From NCBI GenBank assembly GCA_003209655.1, contig QCPW01000002.1, forward strand, positions 124,001 through 188,000: 64,000 nucleotides of DNA, written 5' to 3'. This DNA is from Prochlorococcus sp. AG-442-M23 (GTDB taxonomy: Bacteria > Cyanobacteriota > Cyanobacteriia > PCC-6307 > Cyanobiaceae). Below are positions 55,201 to 64,000 of the stretch, one piece after another (the stretch's first letter is position 1; each line of letters begins with the position of its first letter). Under the pieces are notes generated by a model that did no database searches, was not told where the DNA came from, and was given only the letters and a program-made list of their open reading frames with translations. The translations under genes were made by a program, and so were the position numbers.

Positions 55201-55792
55201 TTTCCATTGTTATAGATACCATTATAGGGATATCTAAATTTTTACTATTAAGTACTTCTTTTGATGCTAATAAGGCAGATTTAATTTGCAATACATCTTG
55301 GCAAGTTTCAATTAAAAGAAGATCAACTCCTCCATCTATAAGACCATATATTTGTTCTTTATATGATTGCTTTAATTCATCAAAATCTATATGTCCTAAT
55401 GTAGGTAATTTAGTGGTTGGTCCAATTGAACCAGCAACAAACCTTGGTTTGTTAACCGAGGCATATTTCAAAGCAGCGTTTTTTGCTATTAATGCAGCAT
55501 TTTTATTTATTTCATATGCTTTATACGCAATACCATATTCTTCAAGAACTATGGATGACGCTCCAAACGTATTAGTTTCTATAACATGACAACCTGCTTC
55601 TAAGAATGAATTATGAACTTTTTCAACTACTTTTGGTGATGATAAAACAAGGTTTTCATTACAACCTTCTAATTCTTTTCCTCCAAAGTCATCTGAAGAA
55701 AGATTTAAGTTCTGAAAAGATGTTCCAGTACCTCCGTCAAAAATAATTAATGGCTTATCTTCTCTATTTAGATAGGTTCTGAAAGATTCCAT
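52226..55792 (-). CDS. metH: Cobalamin-dependent methionine synthase
   Basis: MetH methylates homocysteine from methyltetrahydrofolate using methylcobalamin. All four modules are present in 1188 residues: the homocysteine domain with zinc Cys (LNCATG and IGGCCGTTPDHI), the folate barrel (VGERLNASGSKKVRELL), the B12 domain with GDVHDIGKNLVDIIL (cobalt His), and the activation domain ending with RGARYSFGYPACP. It lies 18 bases after the ilvE stop on the same strand. No B12 riboswitch was seen upstream. Its partner genes cobN and cobU are also in this window. Confidence 0.99.
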   Translation of the reverse strand: MESFRTYLNREDKPLIIFDGGTGTSFQNLNLSSDDFGGKELEGCNENLVLSSPKVVEKVHNSFLEAGCHVIETNTFGASSIVLEEYGIAYKAYEINKNAALIAKNAALKYASVNKPRFVAGSIGPTTKLPTLGHIDFDELKQSYKEQIYGLIDGGVDLLLIETCQDVLQIKSALLASKEVLNSKNLDIPIMVSITMETTGTMLVGSDIASALTILEPFNIDILGLNCATGPEQMKEHIKYLSENSPFAISCIPNAGLPENIGGVAHYRLKPIELKMQLMNFIYDFNVQLIGGCCGTTPDHIKYLSSIIDEIIDNERYNDKGKDNLSGYIPSASSIYNSVPYKQDNSILIVGERLNASGSKKVRELLNNDDWDGLVSIAKQQQKENAHVLDVNVDYVGRDGVKDMKEITSRLVTNINLPLMIDSTDADKMESGLKSAGGKCIINSTNYEDGDKRFDQVLNLALGYGSGLVVGTIDEDGMARNADKKYNIVKRAINRTRECGLSDYELFFDPLALPISTGIEEDRLNAKETITAISKIRENFQEIHIILGISNISFGLSPLSRINLNSIFLDECIKAGLDSAIIAPNKILPLSKISEETKKLCLDLIYDKREFEDDICIYDPLVELTKAFQDLSIQDFKKASSENKNLTLEESLKNHIIDGEKIGLEDQLNKALKKYKPLEIINTFLLDGMKVVGDLFGSGQMQLPFVLQSAETMKFAVSILEPYMETVDENISNGKLLIATVKGDVHDIGKNLVDIILTNNGYDVINLGIKQDVSAIIDAQKKHKADCIAMSGLLVKSTAFMKDNLEAFNNENITVPVILGGAALTPKFVNEDCSKIYKGKILYGKDAFTDLKFMNEYMDNKKKGNWSNTEGFINNEGININLASSKTNSEVVNKSISIYTETSKLNLKENLTRSKFINEEEPIQAPFLGTKVLYDVDIDLNKLIFYLDKKALFSGQWQIKKGKNQSVDEYNYYLDSYAKPLLDKWLETIVEKNLISPKAVYGYFKCGRKDNSVFLFDNKSLNKISQFNFPRQKSGNNLCIADFYCDLKNDKPIDIFPMQAVTMGDIASEYSQKLFKEDKYSDYLLFHGLTVQLAEALAEYVHALIRFECGFKTEEPDKNREILAQKYRGARYSFGYPACPKVSDSNIQLSLLDAKRINLTMDESEQLHPEQSTTAIISLHSKAKYFSA

Positions 55793-55810
55793 TTATTGCA
55801 AAATCGATTT

Positions 55811-56728
55811 TTATATTGAGATTCTGGTTACCCAATTATCATAGTCTTGAGAACGTCCTTCTGTTATTTCTATAAGCTTATTTTTTAATTTATTCATTAT
55901 CGGTCTTTCAACATTTAATTCAGTTGATTCAATTTTTTTAACTGGTGTAATTTTTGCTGCTGTACCAGTTAGAAAAACTTCATCTGCGATTAATAATTCT
56001 GTTTTATCAACAGGCCTTTCAATTACATTTATTCCAAATGATTTTGCTAATTCAATTACACTAGCTCTAGTAATCCCCTCAAGGATATCTTGATCAACAC
56101 CTGGAGTGATTAAGTCTCCATTTCTTACAATAAATAAATTCATACCACTAGCCTCGCTTACCTTACCACTTGAATTTAATAGCAAGGCTTCATCAAACCC
56201 AGATAAACTAGCTTCTGTTTTAGCTAATGAACTAGTAATATAAGCACCACTTATTTTTCCTCGTAATGGGAGAGATCTATCTTCTTGCCTAGTCCAACTA
56301 CTCATTCTACAAGAAACACCATCTGGTGATAGATAATCTCCAAGTTCAATACAATAAACAAAGAAATCTGTTTCAATATTGTGTAACCTTGGAGCTATAC
56401 CTAAATCGCTTGTATATACAAATGGTCTTATATAAATAGGGTTTTTTGGCTTGTTTCTTTTTATAACTTCTTCTAAGGCTTTAAAAATATATTCTTCAGA
56501 AATATCAGTTAAGAGTAATTTTGCACTTTGAGATAATCTTTTTATATGTTTATCAGTTCTAAACAAAAGGAATTCTTCCTTATTCGAAGGGTTAGGTATA
56601 GCTCTCATTCCTCCAAATGCAGCAGTACCATAATGTAATGCATGAGTAGCTATTGATATTTTTGCTTCTTTAAATGGAATACATTTACCTTCGAACCAGG
56701 CGTATGGAAGAAATTCATGCATATTCAA
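55811..56728 (-). CDS. ilvE: Branched-chain amino acid aminotransferase
   Basis: A 305-residue fold-type IV PLP aminotransferase for Val, Ile and Leu. The catalytic Lys is in SGAYITSSLAKTEASLSGFD; ALLLNSSGKVSEASGMNLF and ITPGVDQDILEGITRASVIEL are family blocks, and EVFLTGTAAKITPVKKIE closes the active site. A substrate-loop start YAWFEGKCIPFKEAKISI gives a normal N-terminus. It is divergent from cobN and precedes metH by 18 bases. Confidence 0.96.
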   Translation of the reverse strand: MNMHEFLPYAWFEGKCIPFKEAKISIATHALHYGTAAFGGMRAIPNPSNKEEFLLFRTDKHIKRLSQSAKLLLTDISEEYIFKALEEVIKRNKPKNPIYIRPFVYTSDLGIAPRLHNIETDFFVYCIELGDYLSPDGVSCRMSSWTRQEDRSLPLRGKISGAYITSSLAKTEASLSGFDEALLLNSSGKVSEASGMNLFIVRNGDLITPGVDQDILEGITRASVIELAKSFGINVIERPVDKTELLIADEVFLTGTAAKITPVKKIESTELNVERPIMNKLKNKLIEITEGRSQDYDNWVTRISI

Positions 56729-56794
56729 TTTATTTAATTAAGGTAAACTTGTTTTATCCTACTTACGTATTCTAAACCTTATTTATATATAAAA

Positions 56795-59700
56795 ATGCAC
56801 AGGATATTAAATATAGCAGGAAATGAAAAGAATAAGGATGATTTAATTGAGCAACCAGCGGCAGATTTTATTTTTATAACAAGTGTCAAAGCTGATTTAA
56901 ATCTCATATCAAAATTATTGTTAGAAAATGAATTTGCTTCATTAAAAAATAATATAAGAGCTTTAGAAATTTCTAATTTAAATTCCTCAGCTCAAATAGA
57001 TAATTATTTACTAAAAACAATTAATTATGCAAAAGTTGTCGTACTAAGAATTTTCGGAGATAAAGGTACATGGAACTATGGAATTGAACAACTTTTAAAT
57101 TGGCAAGCAGTAAATAAAAAAAGGAAGTTAATAATCCTATCAGGTACCGTTGATCAGGAAGTATCCTTATGTGAAATAAGTAGTATAGATAAAAATATTG
57201 CATTAAATCTCTCTAGATTACTAAGATCGGGAGGACTGGATAATTATAGAAAATTTCTTAATTGTTTAAATTATCTACAGGTAAATGAAACATTAATTCC
57301 TGATGAGTTTTTGAATATTACTATTTATGCAGATCCTTATTTATATGATTGGGAAATTGAAAAAGGTGAAAAGATAGGAATAATATCCTATAAATCACTT
57401 TTTTTGGCTAATGAAATTGAAGTAAACGAAAAACTTAACTTGCAGTTAAGAAAATGCGGACTATCGCCTAAAACATTTTTTATTTCAACACTAAAAGATC
57501 ATATTATACAAAAGAAATTAATAGAAATTTTTAAAAAAGAAGATATCAAACTAATAATTACCACAACTTCATTTTCTTCATCTCAAATCAAAAATAACGA
57601 ATTAATTGAAAATTCTAACAATATTTTTACTTCTCTTAAAATTCCAATTTTACAGCTTCTTTCCTCCAATAGATCTAGAAAGGATTGGTTAAATTCATCC
57701 ATTGGAATGAATTCATCTGATTTATTAATGCAAATAATTATTCCTGAATTTGATGGAAGAATTACTACCTGTCCTTCTGCATTTAAAGAAATAATTTCTG
57801 AAAAAAATACACTCTACAGTGAAATAAGTAGTTACAAAGCTGATCAAGTAGGTATTAAATGGATAACAAAATTAGCAACAAATTATGTGAAACTTCAAAA
57901 ACTTAATAATTTTGATAAAAAAATTTGTTTAGTAATAAGTAATTATCCTGTAAAGAATGGAAGAATCGGTAATGGTGTTGGTCTTAATACACCATCTTCA
58001 ATAATAAATATTCTTAACTGGTTAAAAGGAGAAGGTTATGATCTTGGATCTTGTAATTATCCTCAAGATTCTTCGGAATTAATGTCAATACTTATAAAAA
58101 CTAGAACTAATGATCTTGAATCTCAAAATAATAAACCATTAGATTACTTACCACTTAGTGAATATTTAAAATATTGGAATTATTTAGAACTTGAACCGAA
58201 AAATATTATTGTTAATCGTTGGGGGAAACCATCAGAAGCAATCGATCTTGATAATGAAGGCTTCTCAATAAATGGTCTTAGATTTGGAAAAATAACATTA
58301 TTAATTCAACCTCAACGAGGATACGATGCTTACACTGATAAAGATATTCATTCTCCTGATCTTCCTCCTCCTCATAGATATTTAGCTCAATATTATTGGA
58401 TAGAAAAAGTTTTTAATGCAAATGCTATATGTCATATTGGTAAACATGGAACTGTTGAATGGTTACCTGGAAAATCTATAGGTCTCAGCAATAAATGTTT
58501 CCCAAATATTATTTGCCCAGCTGTACCTAATATATATCCCTTTATCGTAAATGATCCTGGAGAAGGTTCCCAGGCTAAAAGAAGAACTGCTGCCACAATT
58601 ATTGATCATTTAACACCTCCTTTGGATAGGTCAGAATTATATGGAAAATATTCAATTTTAGAAAATTATTTAGACGAATATTATGAGGCAAAATTATTAA
58701 ATTCTAATCGTATTGAAATTATAGAAAAGTCCATTTTTGATTTAATTAAAAAAGATTTTAGCGAAATTACTTTAAATATTAATAATAATAAAATTGAAGA
58801 GATTGATTCCTTTCTTTGCACAATTAAAGAATCTCAAATTAGGACAGGTTTGCATGTTTTTGGTAATAGGCAGAATGAAATTAATGAAATAAATTTATTC
58901 TTGTGTATTGCTAGAGTGCCAAATGCCAATCGAATTGGTGTTGTGCAATATATAGCAAAACATTTAAAACTAGATTTGGATCCTTGGACAAATAAATATG
59001 ATCAAAAGTTAAGTGAAAACGATAAAAAAATATTATTGACTTTTTCTAACAAAAACATTTTAAACTTTAGAATGGCCATTGAGTTTTTGGAACAACAAGC
59101 AAAATATATAATATATTTGTTTTTTTATAAAAAGAAAGCCAATATAATAAATCTTGAAAAATATAAAATTCAAAAAATAATAGACTATTTCTTTAATGAA
59201 AAAAAGCATAATAAGTATTTTTTATTATTAAAAAATGAAATCCTATATCCAATTATTAATTCATCACATAATGAGAAATTATCATTTATTAATTCATTAA
59301 ATGGACAATATGTAAAAAGTGGCCCATCTGGAGCCCCTACGAGAGGTAAAACTGAAGCTTTACCTACGGGTAAAAATTTCTTTTCAGTTGATTCTAGAGG
59401 ACTGCCAACTGAATCAGCATGGAGTGTTGGTTGTCAATCCGCGTCTCAAATACTTGATTTATACAAACAAGACAATGGAGAAGATTTAAAAAATATAGCA
59501 ATATCTGTATGGGCAACATCCACAATGAGAAATGGTGGTGAAGACATTTGTCAAATACTATATTTATTAGGAGTACAACCTATTTGGGATGGACCTTCAA
59601 GAAGAGTAATAGATTTAGAAATCATACCTTTGTCTATTCTCGAAAGACCCAGGGTTGATGTTACTTTAAGGATTTCAGGAATGTTTAGAGATGCATTTCC

Positions 59701-60532
59701 CCAGTTAGTTAATTTAACGTCTAAAGCAATAAATCTTATTTCTAATCTTAATGAGAATGTTGAATTTAACCCTCTTGCTGGAGCATTAAAAGATGGTGAT
59801 CCAATTAATCGTATATTTGGTTCAGCGCCAGGATCATATGGAGCTGGTCTACAAGAACTAATTTCAAATTCTAATTGGGAAAATATTGATGATTTTGGAG
59901 AATCTTTTCTTAATTGGAGTAAATGGATTTACAATGATACTCTTGAACCTTTAGAGGACAAAAAATCATTAGAAAACGCTCTTAAAAATGTTCAGCTAGT
60001 TGTTCATAACCAAGATAATAAGGAACATGATATTTTAGATTCTGATGACTATTATCAGTTTCAGGGTGGTTTATCTTCAGCTGTAAAAAAGTTGAGCGGT
60101 AAATTACCTGAAATATATCATGGCGATTTATCTAAATTTGGATTATCTAAAATTTCAAAATTACAAGATGAAATTAATAAGGTTGTTATATCAAGAATTC
60201 TTAACCCTAAATGGATAAACGGAATGAAGGATAATGGTTATAAAGGAGCATTTGAATTTTCAGCGACACTTGATTACTTATATGCTTTTGATGCTTCTAC
60301 TGAAGTAGTATCAGATTGGTGTTATGAGGAAGTTTATAAATCATGGTTGTGTGATCGGGAACTTAAGAATTTCTTTCAGGAAAATAATCCATGGGCTTTA
60401 AGAGATATTGCACAAAGATTTCTTGAAATTGTCAATAGAAAAATGTGGAATAATTGTTCTTCTGATGTTATTGAAAATTTAAAAAATATAATTATTAATA
60501 CTGATTCAATAATTGAAAAAAACGAATTCTGA
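56795..60532 (+). CDS. cobN: Cobaltochelatase subunit CobN
   Basis: CobN is the large subunit that, with CobS/CobT-type or shared Chl ATPase subunits, inserts cobalt into hydrogenobyrinic acid diamide. The 1245 residues share with ChlH the NAICHIGKHGTVEWLPGKS block and GPSGAPTRGKTEALPTGKNF, but the N-terminus begins MHRILNIAGNEKNKDD, lacking the ChlH-specific opening. No cobS or cobT is seen in the window. It is divergent from ilvE and converges on the PHP gene with a 1-base gap. Confidence 0.96.
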   Translation: MHRILNIAGNEKNKDDLIEQPAADFIFITSVKADLNLISKLLLENEFASLKNNIRALEISNLNSSAQIDNYLLKTINYAKVVVLRIFGDKGTWNYGIEQLLNWQAVNKKRKLIILSGTVDQEVSLCEISSIDKNIALNLSRLLRSGGLDNYRKFLNCLNYLQVNETLIPDEFLNITIYADPYLYDWEIEKGEKIGIISYKSLFLANEIEVNEKLNLQLRKCGLSPKTFFISTLKDHIIQKKLIEIFKKEDIKLIITTTSFSSSQIKNNELIENSNNIFTSLKIPILQLLSSNRSRKDWLNSSIGMNSSDLLMQIIIPEFDGRITTCPSAFKEIISEKNTLYSEISSYKADQVGIKWITKLATNYVKLQKLNNFDKKICLVISNYPVKNGRIGNGVGLNTPSSIINILNWLKGEGYDLGSCNYPQDSSELMSILIKTRTNDLESQNNKPLDYLPLSEYLKYWNYLELEPKNIIVNRWGKPSEAIDLDNEGFSINGLRFGKITLLIQPQRGYDAYTDKDIHSPDLPPPHRYLAQYYWIEKVFNANAICHIGKHGTVEWLPGKSIGLSNKCFPNIICPAVPNIYPFIVNDPGEGSQAKRRTAATIIDHLTPPLDRSELYGKYSILENYLDEYYEAKLLNSNRIEIIEKSIFDLIKKDFSEITLNINNNKIEEIDSFLCTIKESQIRTGLHVFGNRQNEINEINLFLCIARVPNANRIGVVQYIAKHLKLDLDPWTNKYDQKLSENDKKILLTFSNKNILNFRMAIEFLEQQAKYIIYLFFYKKKANIINLEKYKIQKIIDYFFNEKKHNKYFLLLKNEILYPIINSSHNEKLSFINSLNGQYVKSGPSGAPTRGKTEALPTGKNFFSVDSRGLPTESAWSVGCQSASQILDLYKQDNGEDLKNIAISVWATSTMRNGGEDICQILYLLGVQPIWDGPSRRVIDLEIIPLSILERPRVDVTLRISGMFRDAFPQLVNLTSKAINLISNLNENVEFNPLAGALKDGDPINRIFGSAPGSYGAGLQELISNSNWENIDDFGESFLNWSKWIYNDTLEPLEDKKSLENALKNVQLVVHNQDNKEHDILDSDDYYQFQGGLSSAVKKLSGKLPEIYHGDLSKFGLSKISKLQDEINKVVISRILNPKWINGMKDNGYKGAFEFSATLDYLYAFDASTEVVSDWCYEEVYKSWLCDRELKNFFQENNPWALRDIAQRFLEIVNRKMWNNCSSDVIENLKNIIINTDSIIEKNEF

Positions 60533-60533
60533 A

Positions 60534-61181
60534 TTATCTGCCTAATAGTGAAAGTCCATGACTATCTGTTCCGCACGTTTTTAGCATTGAATATTTATCT
60601 GCTAATTTATCTATTTCTGAACAGACAAATAAACTAGGATTCCATACTTCATTAAGTTCATAATCGTACCAAACCTCTATTCCATCAATACCTTGTATTT
60701 TGGCTTCTGGAATTAATTTATAAAAGGGAATCCTATACCTCGCAGGATGTGCAAGAAATGATAAACCACCAGCTAAATTTATTGCTTTTACAACTGATTT
60801 AATATTTAAATCATTACCTATTGGAGATTCTCCAAGAATGTAGGGATTAAGGTATCTACTTTTTATATCTATTCCCAATCCAATTACATGTACTAAACAT
60901 CCTAGAATCAAACAATTAATTTCTATTCCGGAAATTAATGTAAAAGAATCTTTAGGATAAATTTTTAGTATATTATTTTTTTTAATATATTCATGAGCTT
61001 TAATTGTATGATGATCGGTTATTGATAAAAATTTCAAATTATTTTTATAAGCTTGTTCTAAAAGTTCATAAGGTTCTAGACTTCCATCACTAAATTTTGT
61101 ATGACAGTGAAAATTAATATTTTTAGGACAACTATATTTATTAATATTGGAAGTTAATTTTATTAAGTCTTCCCTATTCAT
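60534..61181 (-). CDS. PHP-domain metal-dependent phosphoesterase
   Basis: A 215-residue PHP-domain protein (TrpH/YciV-type). Metal ligands are visible in NFHCHTKFSDGSLEPYEL (His-x-His and Asp) and SITDHHTIKAHEYI, with later His in FLAHPARY and CGTDSHGLSLLG. PHP enzymes hydrolyse phosphate esters, for example 3',5'-nucleoside bisphosphate in RNase AM. The substrate is not known. The start overlaps the hemJ stop by 8 bases, so it is cotranscribed with hemJ. Confidence 0.88.
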   Translation of the reverse strand: MNREDLIKLTSNINKYSCPKNINFHCHTKFSDGSLEPYELLEQAYKNNLKFLSITDHHTIKAHEYIKKNNILKIYPKDSFTLISGIEINCLILGCLVHVIGLGIDIKSRYLNPYILGESPIGNDLNIKSVVKAINLAGGLSFLAHPARYRIPFYKLIPEAKIQGIDGIEVWYDYELNEVWNPSLFVCSEIDKLADKYSMLKTCGTDSHGLSLLGR

Positions 61182-61740
61182 TACTTAATGAATTCTCATT
61201 TTTCTTTCTAATTTTTGCATATAATTGTATTGAAGCCAACATGAAAATAACAAGTCCAACTACACTCCATGTAGCAACACTGGTTGGAAAATTATTTTTA
61301 AAAATAACTAAAAGTACAATTATAAATAACAATAAAGTAGGCAATTCATTTAATAATCTTAGGTTTTTTGCTGAAATGGTTGAGGTACCATTTTGTAATG
61401 AATACATTATTTTGTAACAATAAGAATGATAAATTACTAATCCCAAAACAAAAGAGATTTTAATTTGCAACCACTTCTCACTTAACCAACTTGGTTGCAT
61501 AATAACCATACATATAGCCATACTTAAAGCTAATATCATCCCAGGAGTTGTGATTATATTCGCCAGCCTTTTTTCCATCAAGGTGTATTGTTTATTAAAG
61601 GCAATTTTTAATTCAGTATCCATATTTTTAGATTCTTCATGATATATAAAAAGTCTTACTAAATAAAAAAGTCCGGAAAACCAAACGATTACACCAATAA
61701 TGTGAAGTGATTTAAACCAGAGATATGCTTCAGCTGCCAA
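61174..61740 (-). CDS. hemJ: Protoporphyrinogen IX oxidase HemJ
   Basis: HemJ oxidises protoporphyrinogen IX to protoporphyrin IX, the branch-point substrate for ChlH and ferrochelatase. The 188-residue protein has four hydrophobic helices; the first, WFKSLHIIGVIVWFSGLFYL (residues 8-27), carries the conserved His, and RLFIYH follows. Further conserved elements are YTLMEKRLANIITTPGM and the central LPTLLLFIIVLLV. It shares a transcript with the PHP gene. Confidence 0.93.
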   Translation of the reverse strand: MAAEAYLWFKSLHIIGVIVWFSGLFYLVRLFIYHEESKNMDTELKIAFNKQYTLMEKRLANIITTPGMILALSMAICMVIMQPSWLSEKWLQIKISFVLGLVIYHSYCYKIMYSLQNGTSTISAKNLRLLNELPTLLLFIIVLLVIFKNNFPTSVATWSVVGLVIFMLASIQLYAKIRKKNENSLSNE

Positions 61741-61828
61741 ATTAATAGATTAATTTATAAATATATATTTTTAATATAGTTATATTTAACAATATCAAGA
61801 AATCTATTTTTCAAAAATTAATTAATAT

Positions 61829-63787
61829 TTATAACTCGTGAAAATATTCATATATATCATTTACTGAATTTTTTCCAAGTCCTTTAACTTTTGATAAATC
61901 CTCTTTAGTTGCTATTCTTATCGCGTCTATTGATTTAAAATGCTCAAGCAATTCTCTTATTCTTGATGGTCCTAATCCACTGATTTGGGACAATTGCGAC
62001 CTATTCATTCTTTTAGATCTTTTTTCTCTATGAAAAGATAATGCAAATCTATGTGCTTCATCTCTTATCCTTCTTAATAAGAGAACTCCTTTTTGATTTT
62101 CATCAGTATCAAGAGGCTTAGTAAAACCTGGAATAAATATTTCTTCCTTTTTTTTTGCCAATGAACATATAGTAACTTCTTCCTCAAGATTTAATTCTTT
62201 TAATGCTTTAATAGCTGAATTTAACTGCCCTTTACCTCCGTCAATCATTATTAAATCAGGCCAATCTGATAAAAGTTCATTGTCTAATTTGCTATTCGTT
62301 TTATCATTTAATATTGAAAAATCACCTCCGCTTTTTTTAAATCTTGACCATTTTCTAAACCTTCTATGTATTACTTCATATATCGAGGCAAAATCATCAC
62401 TATGACCTATAAAAACGTTTGTATCTTTAATTTTATATTTCCTATAGTGCTGTTTAGAAGGAATACCATCTATAAAAACGACTTGTGATGCTACAGGGTC
62501 TGTACCTTGAATATGGCTTATATCATAACCTTCAATTCTTTTAGGTTGTTCGCTTAATTCAAGTATTTGAGCAAGATCCTCAATTGATGATTCATTATCT
62601 TGTATCCCATTTAATATTCTATCTAATTCCAATTTCGCATTTTTTATAACCATCTCTACAGTTTCATGTTTTTTATTTCTTTTTGGGATTATGATCTTTA
62701 CTTTCTTTTTTCTTAGCTCAGTTAACCAATCCTCTATGGTTGTCTGTTTTGGCAGTTTATATTGGATAAGAATTTCTGATGGTATTTCTACGCCTTCAAC
62801 ATTCATATAATGCTCTTCTAATACTCTTTGTAGAATAAGATTCTCATCTTCATTATTTAATTTTTGACTATATCCAATTCTCCCAATGAGCTTACCAGAC
62901 CTCATTTGGAAAATTTGTATACTAGCTACATTTTTTTCTGAAACTATTCCAAATATATCTCTATTAATTGAAGAATCTGGTATTGATATTTTTTGTGATT
63001 CAGTTAATAATTTTAAACCTGAAATTTGGTCCCTTATTTTTGCTGCATTCTCATAATCTAAATCATTTGAAAATTGCAACATTTTTTTTTGTAAAAATAT
63101 TTCTAAGTCATCATTTCTACCCTGAAATATCATAGATACTTGTTTCATTATTTTTTTATAATCGTCAGATGATATTACTTCTTGGCAAACACCTGGACAT
63201 CTTCCTATTGAAAAATTCAAACAAGTTCTATCTTTATATACTGGCCTAGGTCTTTGTCTAAGTGGAAATATTTTTTTTATCGTAAATAATGTTCTCCTTA
63301 ATAATCCGACGTCAACATAAGGGCCATAATATCTATCTAAATTATTTCTATTTCTTCTTCTTCTTGTAATAAATATTCGAGGATATTTTTCGCTCCAAGT
63401 TATGCAAAGATATGGATATTTCTTGTCATCCTTTAAAAGAATATTAAAGTATGGTTTGTTTGTTTTTATTAAATTTGACTCTAAATTTAGTGCTTCATAT
63501 TCGCTATCTGTGACTATAATTTCTATTTCAGTTATTTGACGAACCATCAAACTTAATCTTGGAGTTAAATCTGAAAAATTATTGAAATAACTACTTACTC
63601 TACTGCGTAGTTTTTTAGATTTACCAATATAAAGTAAATTATTATCTATGTCTTTAAAAAGATAACAACCAGATGACTTTGGAATTTCGGATAATCTTGA
63701 TTTTAATAGATCCTTATTATTAATTAATTTATATTCAATTTTTAGATTATATTTGTTATCTATTTTTTCGATATAGGAATTACTCAT
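61829..63787 (-). CDS. uvrC: UvrABC system subunit C
   Basis: UvrC makes the two incisions in nucleotide excision repair. The 652 residues show the GIY-YIG nuclease (SGCYLFKDIDNNLLYIGKSK), the Cys cluster region CLNFSIGRCPGVCQ, the UVR helix (ENAAKIRDQISGLK), the RNase H-like C-terminal nuclease (EGYDISHIQGTDPVASQVVF and DLIMIDGGKGQLNSA) and the terminal helix-hairpin-helix pair (ISGLGPSRIRELLEHF). It acts with Mfd, also in this window. It starts 9 bases downstream of the neighbouring flavin-reductase-like stop. Confidence 0.98.
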   Translation of the reverse strand: MSNSYIEKIDNKYNLKIEYKLINNKDLLKSRLSEIPKSSGCYLFKDIDNNLLYIGKSKKLRSRVSSYFNNFSDLTPRLSLMVRQITEIEIIVTDSEYEALNLESNLIKTNKPYFNILLKDDKKYPYLCITWSEKYPRIFITRRRRNRNNLDRYYGPYVDVGLLRRTLFTIKKIFPLRQRPRPVYKDRTCLNFSIGRCPGVCQEVISSDDYKKIMKQVSMIFQGRNDDLEIFLQKKMLQFSNDLDYENAAKIRDQISGLKLLTESQKISIPDSSINRDIFGIVSEKNVASIQIFQMRSGKLIGRIGYSQKLNNEDENLILQRVLEEHYMNVEGVEIPSEILIQYKLPKQTTIEDWLTELRKKKVKIIIPKRNKKHETVEMVIKNAKLELDRILNGIQDNESSIEDLAQILELSEQPKRIEGYDISHIQGTDPVASQVVFIDGIPSKQHYRKYKIKDTNVFIGHSDDFASIYEVIHRRFRKWSRFKKSGGDFSILNDKTNSKLDNELLSDWPDLIMIDGGKGQLNSAIKALKELNLEEEVTICSLAKKKEEIFIPGFTKPLDTDENQKGVLLLRRIRDEAHRFALSFHREKRSKRMNRSQLSQISGLGPSRIRELLEHFKSIDAIRIATKEDLSKVKGLGKNSVNDIYEYFHEL

Positions 63788-63796
63788 TTATAATGA

Positions 63797-64000
63797 TTAA
63801 CCTCCGTAATTCCAGCCAGTTGAAGATAAATTTAGTGAGTCAACATCATTATTCAAATAAGCAGATTGTACTTCTCCTACAAAAACGGTATGGTCTCCAT
63901 GAATAACACTTCCAACAACATTACATTCAACTCCACCCACACTATCAACTAAAATAGGCAATCCAAGCTCACCCAAATTAAATTCAACAGATTCAAATCT
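63797..64000 (-). CDS. Flavin reductase-like domain, C-terminal part (5' end beyond window)
   Basis: The last 67 codons of a gene that continues past the right edge. RFESVEFNLGELGLPILVDS then GGVECNVVGSVIHGDHTVFVGEV fit the C-terminal half of the flavin reductase (FMN-binding split-barrel) domain, where H-G-D-H-T-V-F-V-G-E-V is characteristic. In cyanobacteria this domain is often the C-terminal module of flavodiiron proteins (Flv1-4), so this may be the end of one. It ends WNYGG and is 9 bases before uvrC. Confidence 0.85.
   Translation of the reverse strand, partial: RFESVEFNLGELGLPILVDSVGGVECNVVGSVIHGDHTVFVGEVQSAYLNNDVDSLNLSSTGWNYGG

Noticed and set aside
55032..55589. 185-codon plus-strand frame opposite metH
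   Set aside because: It lies wholly antisense to a conserved MetH domain, has no family features and reflects the codon bias of the real gene.
55793..56794. Cobalamin riboswitch near metH or cobN
   Set aside because: The spaces upstream of metH (18 bases) and of cobN (66 bases) are too short and show no B12-box-like sequence.

Overview
The window is chromosomal DNA from a picocyanobacterium, almost certainly a high-light-adapted Prochlorococcus. The support is the strong A+T bias, very tight gene packing, and oxygenic-phototroph genes (chlH, oxygen-dependent acsF, hemJ, a Psb30-like peptide, Ycf20, CGLD27 and CCB-type assembly factors). Many conserved cyanobacterial unknown families are also present (DUF3318, DUF2949, DUF3038, DUF4335, DUF2996, DUF2237). 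The strain cannot be fixed from sequence alone. No rRNA, CRISPR array, insertion sequence, integrase or phage structural gene was seen.

Layout. 0-9 kb: CGLD27 fragment, rsfS, DUF3318, carB, DUF6447, an MsbA-like ABC exporter, a small S4 RNA-binding protein, tpiA and folP. 9-17 kb: chlH, dapB, a flavoprotein hydroxylase and small cyanobacterial proteins including DUF3038/DUF4335. 17-26 kb: mfd, terC, then an overlapping tldD-tldE-fmt cluster, and acsF. 27-35 kb: DUF2996, a degenerate RNase II/R-like protein, two half-size GDT1 transporters, YkgJ-type protein, psb30-like, HAD phosphatase, ycf20, rpmF and a protease-dead FtsH-like ATPase. 35.5-40 kb: peroxiredoxin, then an accessory stretch of very small genes ending at a tRNA-Met gene; it holds two copies of a divergent module (ribbon-helix-helix regulator plus small membrane proteins) with near-identical promoter/operator layouts. 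40-48.5 kb: trmL, cobU, a CCB-type factor, lptC, metG, a stand-alone catalytic RNB nuclease, rpsR, rpmG, pheT. 48.5-49.3 kb: a small secreted protein and a gene-poor stretch with a repeated palindrome/hairpin unit. 49.3-64 kb: an RHH plus J-domain fusion, Ap4A phosphorylase-like gene, DUF2237, metH, ilvE, cobN, a PHP phosphoesterase, hemJ, uvrC and the end of a flavin-reductase-like gene.

How genes work together. chlH, acsF and hemJ serve the heme/chlorophyll branch. cobN and cobU make a cobalamin-type cofactor that metH uses; cobN and chlH are paralogous large chelatase subunits. mfd and uvrC serve nucleotide excision repair. metG, pheT, fmt, rpsR, rpmG, rpmF, rsfS, trmL and tRNA-Met serve translation.

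The most unusual points are: (1) the duplicated RHH/small-membrane-protein module with shared GTGCAACAC sites beside a tRNA gene; (2) the composite repeat AGACY-N7-AGTCT with TCTYATATRAGA around 48.5-49.3 kb; (3) two complementary RNB-family genes, one with accessory domains but no catalytic aspartates and one with the catalytic core only; (4) an FtsH whose zinc motif has lost both histidines; (5) an RHH-J-domain fusion; and (6) a DUF3038 gene with no ordinary start codon before its conserved region.
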